This document shows positions 45,647 through 57,660 of a DNA stretch of 64,000 nucleotides, piece after piece. Below the pieces are notes generated by a model. The model ran no database searches and had not been told where the DNA came from. It saw only the letters and a program-made list of their open reading frames with translations. The position numbers were made by a program, and so were the translations under genes. The stretch covers positions 1,550,001-1,614,000 of the forward strand of contig CM082598.2 of assembly GCA_040954595.2 (NCBI GenBank), written 5' to 3'. Numbering within the stretch: position 1 is the first letter of the stretch; the number at the start of each line of letters is the position of its first letter. This DNA is from Balanoglossus misakiensis. Taxonomy: Eukaryota; Hemichordata.

Positions 45647-48600
45647 TTAGTCTCCTTCTACAGTCTTCATGTGTTTGTTATACTCCTGTAACCAACATAA
45701 CAACGTGGAAATTAGACTCACAATATTTGGAAGATCGACGTGTAATTTCATTCATTTGCATGCTTATTGCACTGGTGAATGATACCCAGGGTTGCAAAAC
45801 AATTAACTTCAAAACAGGATGATTTATGAGTACAGGAAGAAGAGTCTAAATATAACAGACATGTTTGCGTGCATCAACATGTTTTGCATTGATAGACCTG
45901 AGCATACTATTTACATCGGATGTCAATTAATTTGCACAATTGCATCAATTACCAATTCAGTTCACGTTCTCTATGCTTTTTATCAAAGGCTGCTCTTGGC
46001 TCCACAAAATTTGCTGCCAATGACATCAAATGAATTTTAAAGAAGCTGTATAGTATTAGTGTTATGCACAAATTAAAGCCGATTGACTTCCACTTAATGG
46101 TGTATTGGACTTAGCACATCAATACAGCAAACATGGAGCTCTCTTGTATAAACATATGGCCTCTTGAAATTTATACAAATACATAAGCCCATAGCTGTAA
46201 GATTTAATTTACACCATTTTCATGATCTGCTCGATGTTTAAACTTCTACTGGAGACAATCAAACAGTATTCACCTCAAGATTCATGCAGTGAGTTTTCGA
46301 TTTACAGTGCAAGTCACATGCCACTTCGGGTTCCAGCAGCATTTTCTGACAAACCAAACAATAAAAACCCGGTCTAATGAAGTCTGTGCCTTGGAAGAGA
46401 AAAAGAAAGTAGATTCAAGGATACATCGAAAAGATGAATTCGGTCTAGAAATTTGGAAATGAAATTAAGTACTACATGTGTACCATACATGATGCAACAT
46501 CTAACCCCAGACACAGAGAACAGACTACATGTACCATCAAGCTATATTGCCATCAATTATCACCATGCTTTCATCGACATGTTGATGACAAGTACCGAAC
46601 ATCATGAAGTACTAAAAATACACTACATTGTTAGTTATCTGGCCTAAAACAAACAATTATTTCCTGCAAGCGGATGGGTGAGTCATGCAGTAAAAGGTTG
46701 TCCTTGTTTGAAAAATGTAGTGTAAACACAGTATGCATATATTTGATGCTTATCCCCCCCCCCCCCTGGACGAAATTAAAAATTAAATACACTCCCTTTA
46801 TCACTACTGACGAAACTGACTCTCATACAAGGAGACCATCTTACCTATGTTCTCTGCAGTGTGACCTTCTGTCAAAGTCTCGTCAACATCCCCCTCCTGG
46901 TTCCCTTCTCCCTCCTCTTTCCCATCATCCATCTCCTCTCCCTCACCGTCGTCAACAGTTTCATCCAGTGTCACCAGCATGGATGGGTCGAGATCCAGAA
47001 TAGACTCAAACTCGGCATCTGCATTGTCTTCATCACGGATCTCACTCTCCCCTCGTCCAACAACACTGTCGACCTCCATCTCATTCTGTTGTGATTCATT
47101 ACAGGTCGACTTCTGTTGTCCATCAGAATCTCCGGCACAATCAGCTGTTCGTTCAACAGTACTGGTTTCTTCGCTTTCACTGTCCGAGTCACCACTGTTT
47201 GACAATGCCTTAATTTCCAGATCCGGAATAAACTGAAACTCAGTATCTGCATTGTCTTCATCACAGATCTCATTTCCCTCTTGTCCAACAACAATGTCGA
47301 CCTCCATCTCATTCTGTTGTGATTCATTACAGGTCGACTGCTGTTGTCCATCAGAATCTCTGGCACAATCAGCTATTCGTTCGACAGTACTGGTTTCTTC
47401 GCTTTCACTGTCTGAGCCACCACTGTTTGACAATGCCTTAATTTCACCCTGCCAAGTACCACTAGAACCCTCCTCTTCATCACACACTGCTTCAATGGCT
47501 GAACTGGCCTCATTTTCTGGCTCACTGTCATGTGTACTCTGTATTCCTGTGTCTTGCAATTCACCATCACCATCACCATCACCATGACCTTTGGTTTCTG
47601 GCTGAGACATTAAACAACCTTCAGTCTCCAGTTCTGACCCAGAACCAATATCATTTTCTGGTTCCACTTTCCTTTCACACTGAACACTGCTGGTTCCACA
47701 AACACCATGTTGATGTTGCGCTCTACTGACCAACTTATATTTTATCAGGTCTTTCAGATCACCTTCAAATTCATAGAATACTTTGCTGCCATCTTTTACT
47801 GTTTTGACTTTGACTCTGTCCAATATAGGCGGTAATCGTCTAAGTGTTACAGAAACTGGTTTCAACTGCCATTGTTTTCTGTATTGCCTGTACAACTCTA
47901 TGTCACTTAATTTTCTAGTCTGTGTCCTGTGAATTTTCATACTGTCCCCAACAAAGTCTCTGTGACTATGTCTACTGGTCTTGCTACTTTCACTGTGTCT
48001 ATCTCTCTTGGTACTTGCAACAATGTCTTCACTGCTGTCTCCATCTGTCTCGACACTTGCAACATTGTCTCGACTTCTAGGTCTATGTCTTTTATCTCTT
48101 GCAACTTTGTATTTCTTGTTGTGTCTATCTCTCTTGATACTTGCAACAATGTCTTCACTGCTGTCTCCATCTGTCTCAACACTTGCAACATTGTCTCGAC
48201 TTCTAGGTCTATGTCTTCTATCTCTTGCAACATTGTGTTTCTTAGTGTGTCTATCTCTCTTGATACTTGCAACAATGTCTTCACTGCTGTCTCCATCTGT
48301 CTCAACACTTGCAACATTGTCTCGGCTTCTAGGTCTATGTCTTCTATCTCTTGCAACATTGTGTTTCTTAGTGTGTCTATCTCTCTTGGTAATTGCAACA
48401 TTGTCTTCAGTGCTGTCTCCATCTGTCTCAACACTTGCAACATTGTCTCGGCTTCTAGGTCTATGTCTTCTATCTCTTGCAACATTGTATTTCTTAGTGT
48501 GTCTATCTCTCTTGGTAATTGCAACATTGTCTTCAGTGCTGTCTCCATCTGTCTCAACACTTGCAACATTGTCTCGACTTCCAGGTCTATGTCTTCTATC

Positions 48601-51600
48601 TCTTGCAACATTGTATTTCTTAGTGTGTCTATCACTCTTGATACTTGCAAGATTGTCTTCACTGCTGCATCTATGACTTTCCGCGTCACCATTCTCACAC
48701 TCATTTTCCGCAAGACCCTGATTTCCATTCACTTCATTTGCAGGTTTTTCACAGACAAGCTCATCCTCTTCATTGAGTACCTTGAAAGTTATCCCACTAA
48801 CACTGCCATCAGAATTTGTTTCAGTTTCCTTGGCATCTGCTATGTTCTCCTTCTCATCCCTGTCTCCCATCTCGCCTTCTACTTCCATGGGATTCTCATT
48901 AACCACTTCATCAATGATTTCTGGTTTAATACCAAGCGGTAACACAAGATCATCTTCGATACTCGGGATAGGAGAGGTAGCGTCTGCATCTAGCAACCAG
49001 TCCATCATCCACTGGGAACACCCAACATCATGGCTTCTGTCAATATCAATTAATTCTTCAAGTTCATTGTGTAATGGTAATCCTGCTTCCTTTAGAGTGA
49101 CATCACCTTCTTTCTCGTCATTTTTACTCAAATCTGTTCCGTTATCATTACCCTCTGCCTTGATCTCTCGTTTGATTTTTATATCAACTGTATTAATCCC
49201 CATGTCACTTTCAAGTCCATGACAGACATTGGGCATGTTTACTTTCACTTCTTCTCCATCAACTTCATTCTCATTACTGTCACTCAATTCTGTCTTTCGT
49301 TCATCTGGTTTTTCAGACTCAGTCTTGCTGGCTTTGATTTTGACATCAACTGCACTAATCTCCCTCTTCTTCTCATCTTTGCAGCTGTCCTTGTTCTGTA
49401 TTTTGTTATGTTTCTTCTGTAAATGCTTTCTTGGCTTTTCAGTTTCATTTCTCGTACCATCATCTCCAGAGTCACTATCATCAACAATTACATAGGACCT
49501 TTTATGCTTGACAGCACGTTTTCTCTTTGATATTTTACTAGAGTTTGCCGACTTTTCCATTTCATTTTTTTCTGTTCTACTTTCAACAGTGCCATCAGCA
49601 ACTTCCTCTTCATCACTGGATGAATATAACAGCCTTTTGTATTTTTTGTGTTGTTTTCCTTTGTCTTGTTTGTCGTTCTTGGGAGTTTTGATTGGTACTT
49701 CATCGGACACCCTGCCTTCGATTTCTTTCTGGTCTTTTTCACCCTTTTGGGGAGCTCTCCATTTTAGTCTCTCGCTGATCACCACAGTTGTATCAGACAA
49801 ACCCACATCTTCACATTTTGTAACTTTCAACAATCTTGTAGGTGTGGTTCCTCCTTCTGCCTTATCGTTAGTGTCTCTCTTGGCTTTCATTTTCTCAGAT
49901 CTTTCTTGTTTGCTGTCTGATTTTTTCAGAATTTTTTCTCTCTTCTCTGGACTTAATTCCTTGTTGCACTCCACTGTATTCTTGCCAACATCGGAATGTG
50001 TTCCCTTCGTTGTTTTGTCAAAAGTATCTTCTTCGTATACCCACCACAAACCACCACCTGAGTTCATTTTAACAGATGTTGTTTGCTCTTGCTCATTTTC
50101 CAATGTTTTGTGCACACTGTGATCCCTAGTCCCCTTGGTCACTTGCTCAGAATTATATTTTTGCCGCCATCTTCTAACACATTCCAGTTTTATTTTCTTC
50201 GGATTTATCTTTGCAATATCATCCAGCTCTATTTTTAATTGTCTTTTGCCAAGTATTTTCGACAAGTTCTTGTACTGCTTCTTCTTCTTATGAAGAGACT
50301 TTTCATCAGAATCTCTGTGTCGTCTCTTTCCTTGATTGCTTCTCTCAGTAGCAGGATCCTCAAGACCTTCCCGCGGGTCAAAGTTCCTAGACTTCTTAGA
50401 AACTTTGCATGGGCTATCTCCACCTGCTTCTGTAGCTTTCTCACTGTGCTCCAGCAACACCTTATCAACATCTGATGACCTACTTTTTGTTTCCCTGATC
50501 TTAGTTTCTTGGCTTCTGTTCTTGCCGAGTTTACCTTCCACATCCGTGTGGGACATCTTCCTAACATGACAGCTTTCCACACGGTCAACAATATCCACCT
50601 CTGGTTTCTTATCCTTATCTCTGTCAGAAACAACTCCAGTCTTCACATTATGGATGCTGTCAACACTCACTTCACCCCTGGCTTCATTCTTCCCAGCACG
50701 GCTCGAACACGTATCTCTTTCATGATCCCGTCCAACAACCACTACATGTTCCTCTGTCCGACTACTTTTATCCGCCAACCCTTTCCTTTCTTCTGCTCCT
50801 CTCTTACCGTCCGACACTCTACTCTTCGACTTCTTCAATTTATTTCCCAATGAACCACTGTGACTTGAACCGCCATGCTGAACTGCTACACTTAACTTTT
50901 TGGAGCTCTTGCCTTTTGCCATTTTTTCCCTGGACAGCCGGTCCTCTTTCTGGAGTTTACACGACAAATCTGAATTCTGTGCGGACTTGTTCCCATCATT
51001 AGCCACAAATTTCCGACCAACGCTTCGACCTACACATTGTGTCTCCACTTTGACAGCACTTGTTGTCTGTTTTTCAGATGTTGAAATCTTCCTTGAAACA
51101 ACCTTCACTTTATTCATATCCAATCCTTGTGTTTGCTTGTGTGTTTGGCCAGGACTTGTGGCACTCTTTGGGGCTGTCAACTTTGCTGTACTTGTCTTTT
51201 CATCCCTGAATTCCTCGTCTTCACACAAGATTTCTGTCACTTTGTTGGATGCATCACAGCCCTGTACTTTGTCACTGTGATTTTTCTCAGTCAAGTGTTC
51301 AAGTCTTCCACTAGACGGCAATGCAGATTTGTTGCTACTGCCACACAGCAATGAAATCCTGTCGTCTTTATCAGTTGCGGACAAAGTAGTTCTGTTCATA
51401 CTACAAACTGTCTTGTCACTGTCTGTTGCTGGCAAAACCTTTTTGCTAGCATCATCTGCTAACAAATGCTTGTTGCTACTGTCAGATGGAGAGGCACTCT
51501 TATTGGCTGTGGGTGACAGCTTCTTTGAAGATGGCAGCTTGTTGCTAGAGTCACTCTTGTCTGAAGCATCACTTGCAGATGACAGCTTGTTTGCAGATGG

Positions 51601-54600
51601 CAGCCTGTTGCTATTGTCACTTCCAGATGAAACCTCGGTAGTTTGCTTACTTGCAGATGAAATATTGGCTGAAGAGGCAACCTTGTCAGTAGTCCCAGTT
51701 GCAGGAATACCAGCTTGACCAGTATCTTCTTTCAGAGTTGATTGTCCTATCTCCTTAAAAGGCTGTAGAGCATTGCATGTTTCTTGGAAGTAAAACTTGT
51801 GAAAAAGATGTTTGGGTAAGCTGATATGATGTTCGTAGCTCTGAAATACAGACGTACAAACCATATGGTTAATGAAGAAAAGTCACTGTCATAGTCCCTA
51901 ATGTATTATAGTATAAGAAAATGCTGGTGGAAATCGTGGTTGGCAACAATATCATGTGATAACTCAGGATAATGAAAAACATACCAGCTGAGTCACAAAG
52001 TGTAGAAAATCACATACTTTCAAAAATAAGACCATATACTGCTTTAAAACAAACTGTATGAGGATATTTTGGAGGTTGAAATATTTACTTACTATTTTTG
52101 ATAGATGGGTTTCTTCACAAACTAAACACAGCCACTGGTTTCGTTCATTGGCTTCAAATTCTACTTTTTCTTCATGGTCCTGTCAAACAATTAAGTTGTA
52201 GATAAATTGAGTTTTACATAGAATAGTCTGTTCAATTACCAAAACACAAATTTCCATTCAAACACGCACATGTATATACATACATATACATGCATACATA
52301 CACGCACTCTGCTTTCTGGGTAAAGTGCTCCGCAAAAAAAGCATAAACAAAATCAAAAACCCACCTTCACAATATACAGAATGGGCCTGTAATCTTCTCT
52401 ATCTATGGCTCTTGTCACCTTGGTGATGACGTCTGACATATGACATATCCCATAGTGCTGTGCAGCATAAGCTAAGCGATGTTCCTCAAATTCCTGAACG
52501 CCAATACAGAACATGTACTCATGTCATTTTTATATCACAAAATCTAACACTGCTCTGAAAGTTTAATCTGCATTATCTATAGTTCACTATCAAAGAAAAC
52601 CAGCACATTTTCCAAGAAAATAATGATGAAAACATACCTCTTTGTTCTTGTGTTTGGTCTCACACATATAGCAGTATAAGTTTTCATTGTCATTCTCATC
52701 AGATTTCATTTTGTTTTTCATATTTTCCTATAAAAACAATACATAATGAAAGCAAGTCATCAAAACAGGAAACTTATGTCTATTCATCATAAAGAAGCAA
52801 CCATTCATGTAGCTAACAAATGGCTAAAATCACTCCATGGTATACAAATAATCCCACAAAGGATTAAACCCTTTCACCCCCAGTTCCCAGTATAGAGGTC
52901 CAACTTGACAATAGAAATGAATGGATTTGGACCAAACCATGGTGGTGGAAGGTACTCACAGCTAACTTTAACGCAGTTTGGTTCCTCTTCTGTGACAGAT
53001 CACACATCAAATTTTTCATCTTAGCAACCCTTCTGAGATAACTTAGAGCATCATGATGACTTTTACATGCAAAATGCTCAGCTCTTTTCTGTGAAATTAA
53101 GAAAGAAATATAGATATGTCTCATTTAAACTTATCTATGAACTGTCAGTTCGCAGATATATGTTCTTAACAAACATGCACCCTCTATGGTCAGATTAACA
53201 TAAAAACGGACATTCGAGTGGTTCGAAAACTCAAGGATTTTTAATTCTTGTCACATGGGGGAGCTGCCAGCAAAAACAGTTGTATTCACTACCTAAACAT
53301 GAGAAATAGAATAAGTTGTAGAAAAATTGTACAGTTAGACTACAACCAATGGTGAGCATGTTGTAAAGGTATTCTATAATTTACTCTAGGCTCTGATAAA
53401 TCATTTTTTTGTTCTTTTTTAAATACTTACAATATGGGAATCCACCGGAACCATGCATATCAAACAGTGAAATCCTGCAGGATTTGTCGAGGAAACCTGC
53501 AATTTCAGCCTTTCTTCTACGGAAAAGTTCTGGAAAACATCAAAATGTTAGCAACATTAAACATGATGCATCAAAGTAATAAACAAGTAAACTGAGCTGT
53601 TGTTTGTTTCCGTGGGAATTGAATGGAATTAAACTCGGTCCAATGACCAGTGGTAATAATTTTAAAGTGTCTTGTGTGGAACGTTGCAAAACATTTCATG
53701 TATAGACTACCTTGATTTCGTGTTTGCTTGCATCCACTTGTGTAGGATTAACACGGCCAACTTTTGCCCATGCGACTGGTCTGTGAATCAAATTCAGTTT
53801 TCTGTCTTTGTGTTGGGCTGTTCCAAAATGTTGTGAAAGTTTCTGTAAACATGAATGTGAAAAAAGCTTGGCGTAAAGTACGGCTAAACACCACTTAAGA
53901 CAAAATAACACACCAGACCCCCTGAATTTCAATGTTTATCGTTATACACAGAATCAAACACAACCATGCACGAATATGTGCTAACTGCACAAAAGGTGAA
54001 TCCAGTTCCAAAACAATAAGCACTTACTTTGTATTCATCGAATTCTATATCACATATAGAGCACAAGCATTTGTCAGAAGATTCATACACATAACCTTCC
54101 ACTTTCAGTTTTTCTTGGCTTGTCATCTACAGAGAAAGACATAAAATTACTAGAACTGAAATATAACCTCCACCCGGTGGAAAACAAAGAATTTTGCTAA
54201 ACACATGCATGTTAGTGAATCCACGAGTTTGACTACTTTGCTACAGTTCCTTAGAAGGACACTGTTTGAAATGCACTCATAATGGTCACCTTCATTTGTA
54301 CTGTGATATTTGCTACCAATATAAATGAATCAACTTGTAACTTACTGGGATGTTTTTGCCAATCTTTTTACGATTGTATCGCAGTTGATGTCCTCTGCTC
54401 ATAACGTGGTCTTTCAAACTCTGAAAAGAAAAAATTGTCACATTCAAAGTCAAAGCTCCATTAGCTGTAACTTTTAGCAAGGTTTTTCAGTATCTGTTTT
54501 GTGTATCTACAGCAGTTTCTTGTTCAAATCTCTGAAGCATGATGAAATGCCCAGCAGCCAGCGTATTAACACAGCCTATGTGTTTCTGAATGCACTCACG

Positions 54601-57600
54601 GAATATGTCATACCACACACACACAGAGTGAGAATTAACATGTACTGTACATGTACATACCTTTACATTGTTAAATGAACGCCAGCATACTTGACAACAG
54701 TAAGATTCTTTCTTTCGGACGAGTGCATCTTTGGATTCCTGCTTCCTCATCTCGTTCTTCACTGACTGACTTTGCTCCTTCTCATCACTTTTCAACTTCC
54801 GATCTTCATCCTGACTCAGCCTTCTGTGATTTCCACAGGCGTTAGTCTGTCTATCACTGTGTCTATCACCGTGTCTGTTACTCTGTTTGGCAGGGGATTT
54901 CTCCCTTGAAGTGTCTCTCCTGTCTTTAGATTTCCACTTCTGTTTCCCAATAGTTCGTTCACCACAAAGTCCCCGGTCTTCATTGAACTCTTGCTCAGGT
55001 TGACTTTGATCTGGTAAACCTGTGATGTCACTGGCGCTCTGATTGGCCAAGTTGGGTGCTGTCCAAGATTTGCTACTTGATAATTGGCTGTGATTGGCCA
55101 AGCCAGATGCTGTCCAAGATTTGCTACTTGACACTTGTCTGTGATTGGCCAAGCTAGATGCTGTCTGAGATTTTCTGCTTGATAATTGGCTGGAATTCAG
55201 CGTCTGAGTCGTATCACAAGGGCTCATATCATGAGTCGGTAAAACTTGAGTGCTTGGAAAGCCAGCTGTTCCAACTGGTCCACTGATCTGCGACAGTGAA
55301 CTTTTCAATTCATTGAGTCTTCTCTGGTTCCGCAACACCCGAATCTGCGCTGACACATCTGCATGTATCCGCTGGTATTCCTGTGCCTTTTTGGCCTCCA
55401 AATTTCCAGCCTGCATTCTCATTTCGATTAGCGTTTGAAACTGTTGCACTGCGGCGAGCTGTTCATTTAAAGCTTGATTCTCAGCAACGGATTCATTGTT
55501 TGTTTGCTGTAGTAACAGCGAGTTTGATTTCTGCTGAGCTACAGCAAGCAGGCGTTGCTGTAAAAGGACTTCCTCCCCTTGCTGTTGTTGTTTCTGCTGT
55601 TGTTGTTGTCCACTATGTACTTTACCAAGAGCTGCACTTACATTTGGCTTGGTTTTCACCCCATGCTCTCTTTGGTCGGATATTACACAATTATCCAATT
55701 CAGCATCACTCTTACTCTCAACTTGACCAGTACGTTTGGCATCAAAGTCATCTTCCTTGTGTACACGTGTGGACCCTACACCAGCACCCTGATCATTATT
55801 GCCAGCAAATTTGGGACCAATCACTTCCAAGTTCTCAGCAGATTTAGCACCAGTTCCTTTCAGATTCTTTGAAAGAGCAGATGTCATTTGCCTTTCAATC
55901 GAATGAATTTTGTCACTGCTGTCATCAGATTTGCATGAACCTTTGGGTGAGGAGTTGTCACTTATGCTGTATGAATCCAGTTTCCAAGGCAACTTTGAAC
56001 AGTTACCAGACTCACTTTGCTGACTTGGTGTTTCACTCGCAATGCTGAAATCTCCCAGCATGATATCCTGGAGATTCTGCATCACTGTTGACGTTTTATG
56101 ATCACGACCAAGAGGAGATTCCGCAGAGGTGTTCGAGGGAGTTTTCCTGTCAGCTTCCCCCGTAGCATTCTGCGTTGCTGCGTCATGATGCGTTTCAATT
56201 TCCTTTGGTGCAGTTTTCTGTTGCTTAAACACAGGTACCTTGTCTTTCATATATCGGCCGTGCACAGATATCAACTCAGGCTTTGAAGTTTCCACATCAT
56301 TGCCCTTTGCAGATTTCACTCTGTTGCACTGTGGCGATTTCACGGCATGGTCCTCTGGTGATTTCAAATCAAGGCCAAAAGGAGAGCACACACCACTATT
56401 CTCTGAATCTGTTTCTTTCATCAACTCAGCACTGTCAACCCTTCTGTCATCTGGTGGTACTCCAGACATACAAGAAGATCTTTGCTTTTCAACAGAAGTT
56501 TCATTTTTTTGCTTTTGTGGTGGCGAAGTCGTTACTTTCTTGTCCCTTTGTGAATCAGAGGTCTGAGACTCCGACAAAATACTGGATATAGTATCATGCA
56601 ATTCTTTCAGTTGTTCATGTGTGTCAAGATCCGCCACGCCTTCATTGATCTGATCCGTCACAAGTTTTCTCATTTCACGCAAGATGAGAAGTCTCTCTAT
56701 CGCTTGTCCGCTTGGCAAACACGTGTCCAGTAGAAGCACTTGTTCTTTAACAAAGGCGAGGAAATCTTTACTGCTCAAAACTTTCTGCTCGTCACTTTCA
56801 GTTGTGGGTCTCTGGGTTGATTCGTTGCATTGTTTTTCACTGTTCTTTGGCGTGGGTTTCTGGTGCTCAGCCGGTGATGCATCAGAATTGAGTATCTTTT
56901 CAAGTGTTTGTGAAACATCGCCGGGGTTGTGTGTGTTTTCTGGTGGCGGCGGTGGTGGTGGTGGTTCCCTTGGTGGACTTGAGGGAGGCAGAGGAGGTGG
57001 TATTTGTTGGGGCTGTTGTGGCAACGGTGGTGGTGGGGGTGGTGGTGTGATGGTGGACTCGGGTGGTGGGGGTGGGGGTGGCAGTGAGGTGGTTGTTGAT
57101 TTGCAGGGTGGGGGTGGTAGTGGTACAATGGTTAGTTTGGGTGGTGAGGGTTTGGGTGATAGCAGTGTGGTGGTTGAATTGAATTGTGATTTTGAGGTGG
57201 TTGGTTGGGGAGGTGGTGGTAGTGGTGGGGGTGGGGGTGGAGGTGGGGGTGATGTCGATAGTGGTGGCGGTGGTGGTGGCGGTGATGGTAACGATGAAGG
57301 TAGAGGTGGTTGAAAAATGCTTCGAAACCTTGGACGAGTTTTTGGCTCTTCAGTATGTAGAAGCACAGGGTGTGGCAACACAGATACCTGTGATAGTTTT
57401 CCTTGTGGCTTGCATATACTTGTGGAGTGTACAGAGTTCGCTGACAACGCAGACTGAGAGCCAGATGGTGTCGTAACTTGATGATGGATTATCCCTCGGC
57501 CCCGCTGGGCTATTTCCAGCAACTGCTGCGCTTGATTCTTCGAGGGATCTTTTTTACTCATAGCATTCTCGTACATCATTTGCAGCAAGTGGTGCCCAAA

Positions 57601-57660
57601 CTCTTCAACCATATCATCATCATTCTCCAGGGATCCTCCTGAACTGTTCTCTGTTTCCAT
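45647..57660 (-). CDS. giant matrin-type zinc-finger protein, ZNF318-like
   Basis: Twelve exons, high to low: 54661-57660, 54346-54420, 54028-54126, 53711-53842, 53431-53529, 52960-53088, 52638-52727, 52365-52493, 52093-52179, 46845-51840, 46274-46389, 45647-45685; 2,996 residues. The N-terminus is acidic. Residues about 117-240 are proline-rich (runs of PPPPPP), and a Gln-rich stretch and coiled coil lie around 680-780. Six CCHH fingers of the matrin/U1 type start at CCQVC, CLCSIC, FHCLIC, LYCYMC, WLCLVC and FYCLVC. Each is cut by an intron between its cysteine and histidine halves. Between fingers 5 and 6 lies a Ser/Lys/Glu-rich region of about 1,660 residues with SR-like and acidic repeats. 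Such proteins act in the nucleus in transcription or RNA processing. The ZNF318 relationship is inferred from domain order; the final finger at the extreme C-terminus is notable. Confidence 0.85.
46976..47450 (-). repeat. 228-bp coding duplication in zinc-finger gene
   Basis: Two adjacent 76-codon units encode near-identical acidic segments beginning EIKALSNSG and containing QQNEMEVD. GACAATGCCT occurs at 47201 and again at 47429. The period is a multiple of three, so the frame is kept. Confidence 0.9.
47990..48665 (-). repeat. 126-bp coding minisatellite in zinc-finger gene
   Basis: Slightly more than five copies of a 126-bp (42-codon) unit, with GTGTCTATC at about 47995, 48121, 48247, 48373, 48499 and 48625. 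It encodes repeats containing DNVASVETDGDS and RDRRHRPRSR, an alternating acidic and Arg/Ser-rich module. Several other frames are also open because the period divides by three. Confidence 0.92.
52864..52950. mobile_element. second MITE-like copy, inverted
   Basis: Diverged copy of the element at 45496-45592, in the opposite orientation, inside the intron after exon 6 of the zinc-finger gene. Its outer end is TTAAACCCTTTCACCCCC and its inner end abuts the exon 6 donor (52960). Confidence 0.45.

Noticed and set aside
46804-46844. In-frame extension of the large zinc-finger exon to a stop at 46804
   Set aside because: The strong donor ATAG|GTAAGA at 46845 joins in phase to a sixth finger at 46389, followed by a short terminal exon. 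The extension is read-through into the intron.
47929-48942. Plus-strand frame of 337 codons and other frames of 231 and 263 codons
   Set aside because: They are shadows of the 126-bp minisatellite, whose period divides by three. The minus-strand zinc-finger exon in the true frame is continuous with coding sequence on both sides.
56684-57313. Plus-strand Gly/Val-rich frame of 209 codons
   Set aside because: Antisense of the proline-rich region of the zinc-finger protein; no independent gene signals.
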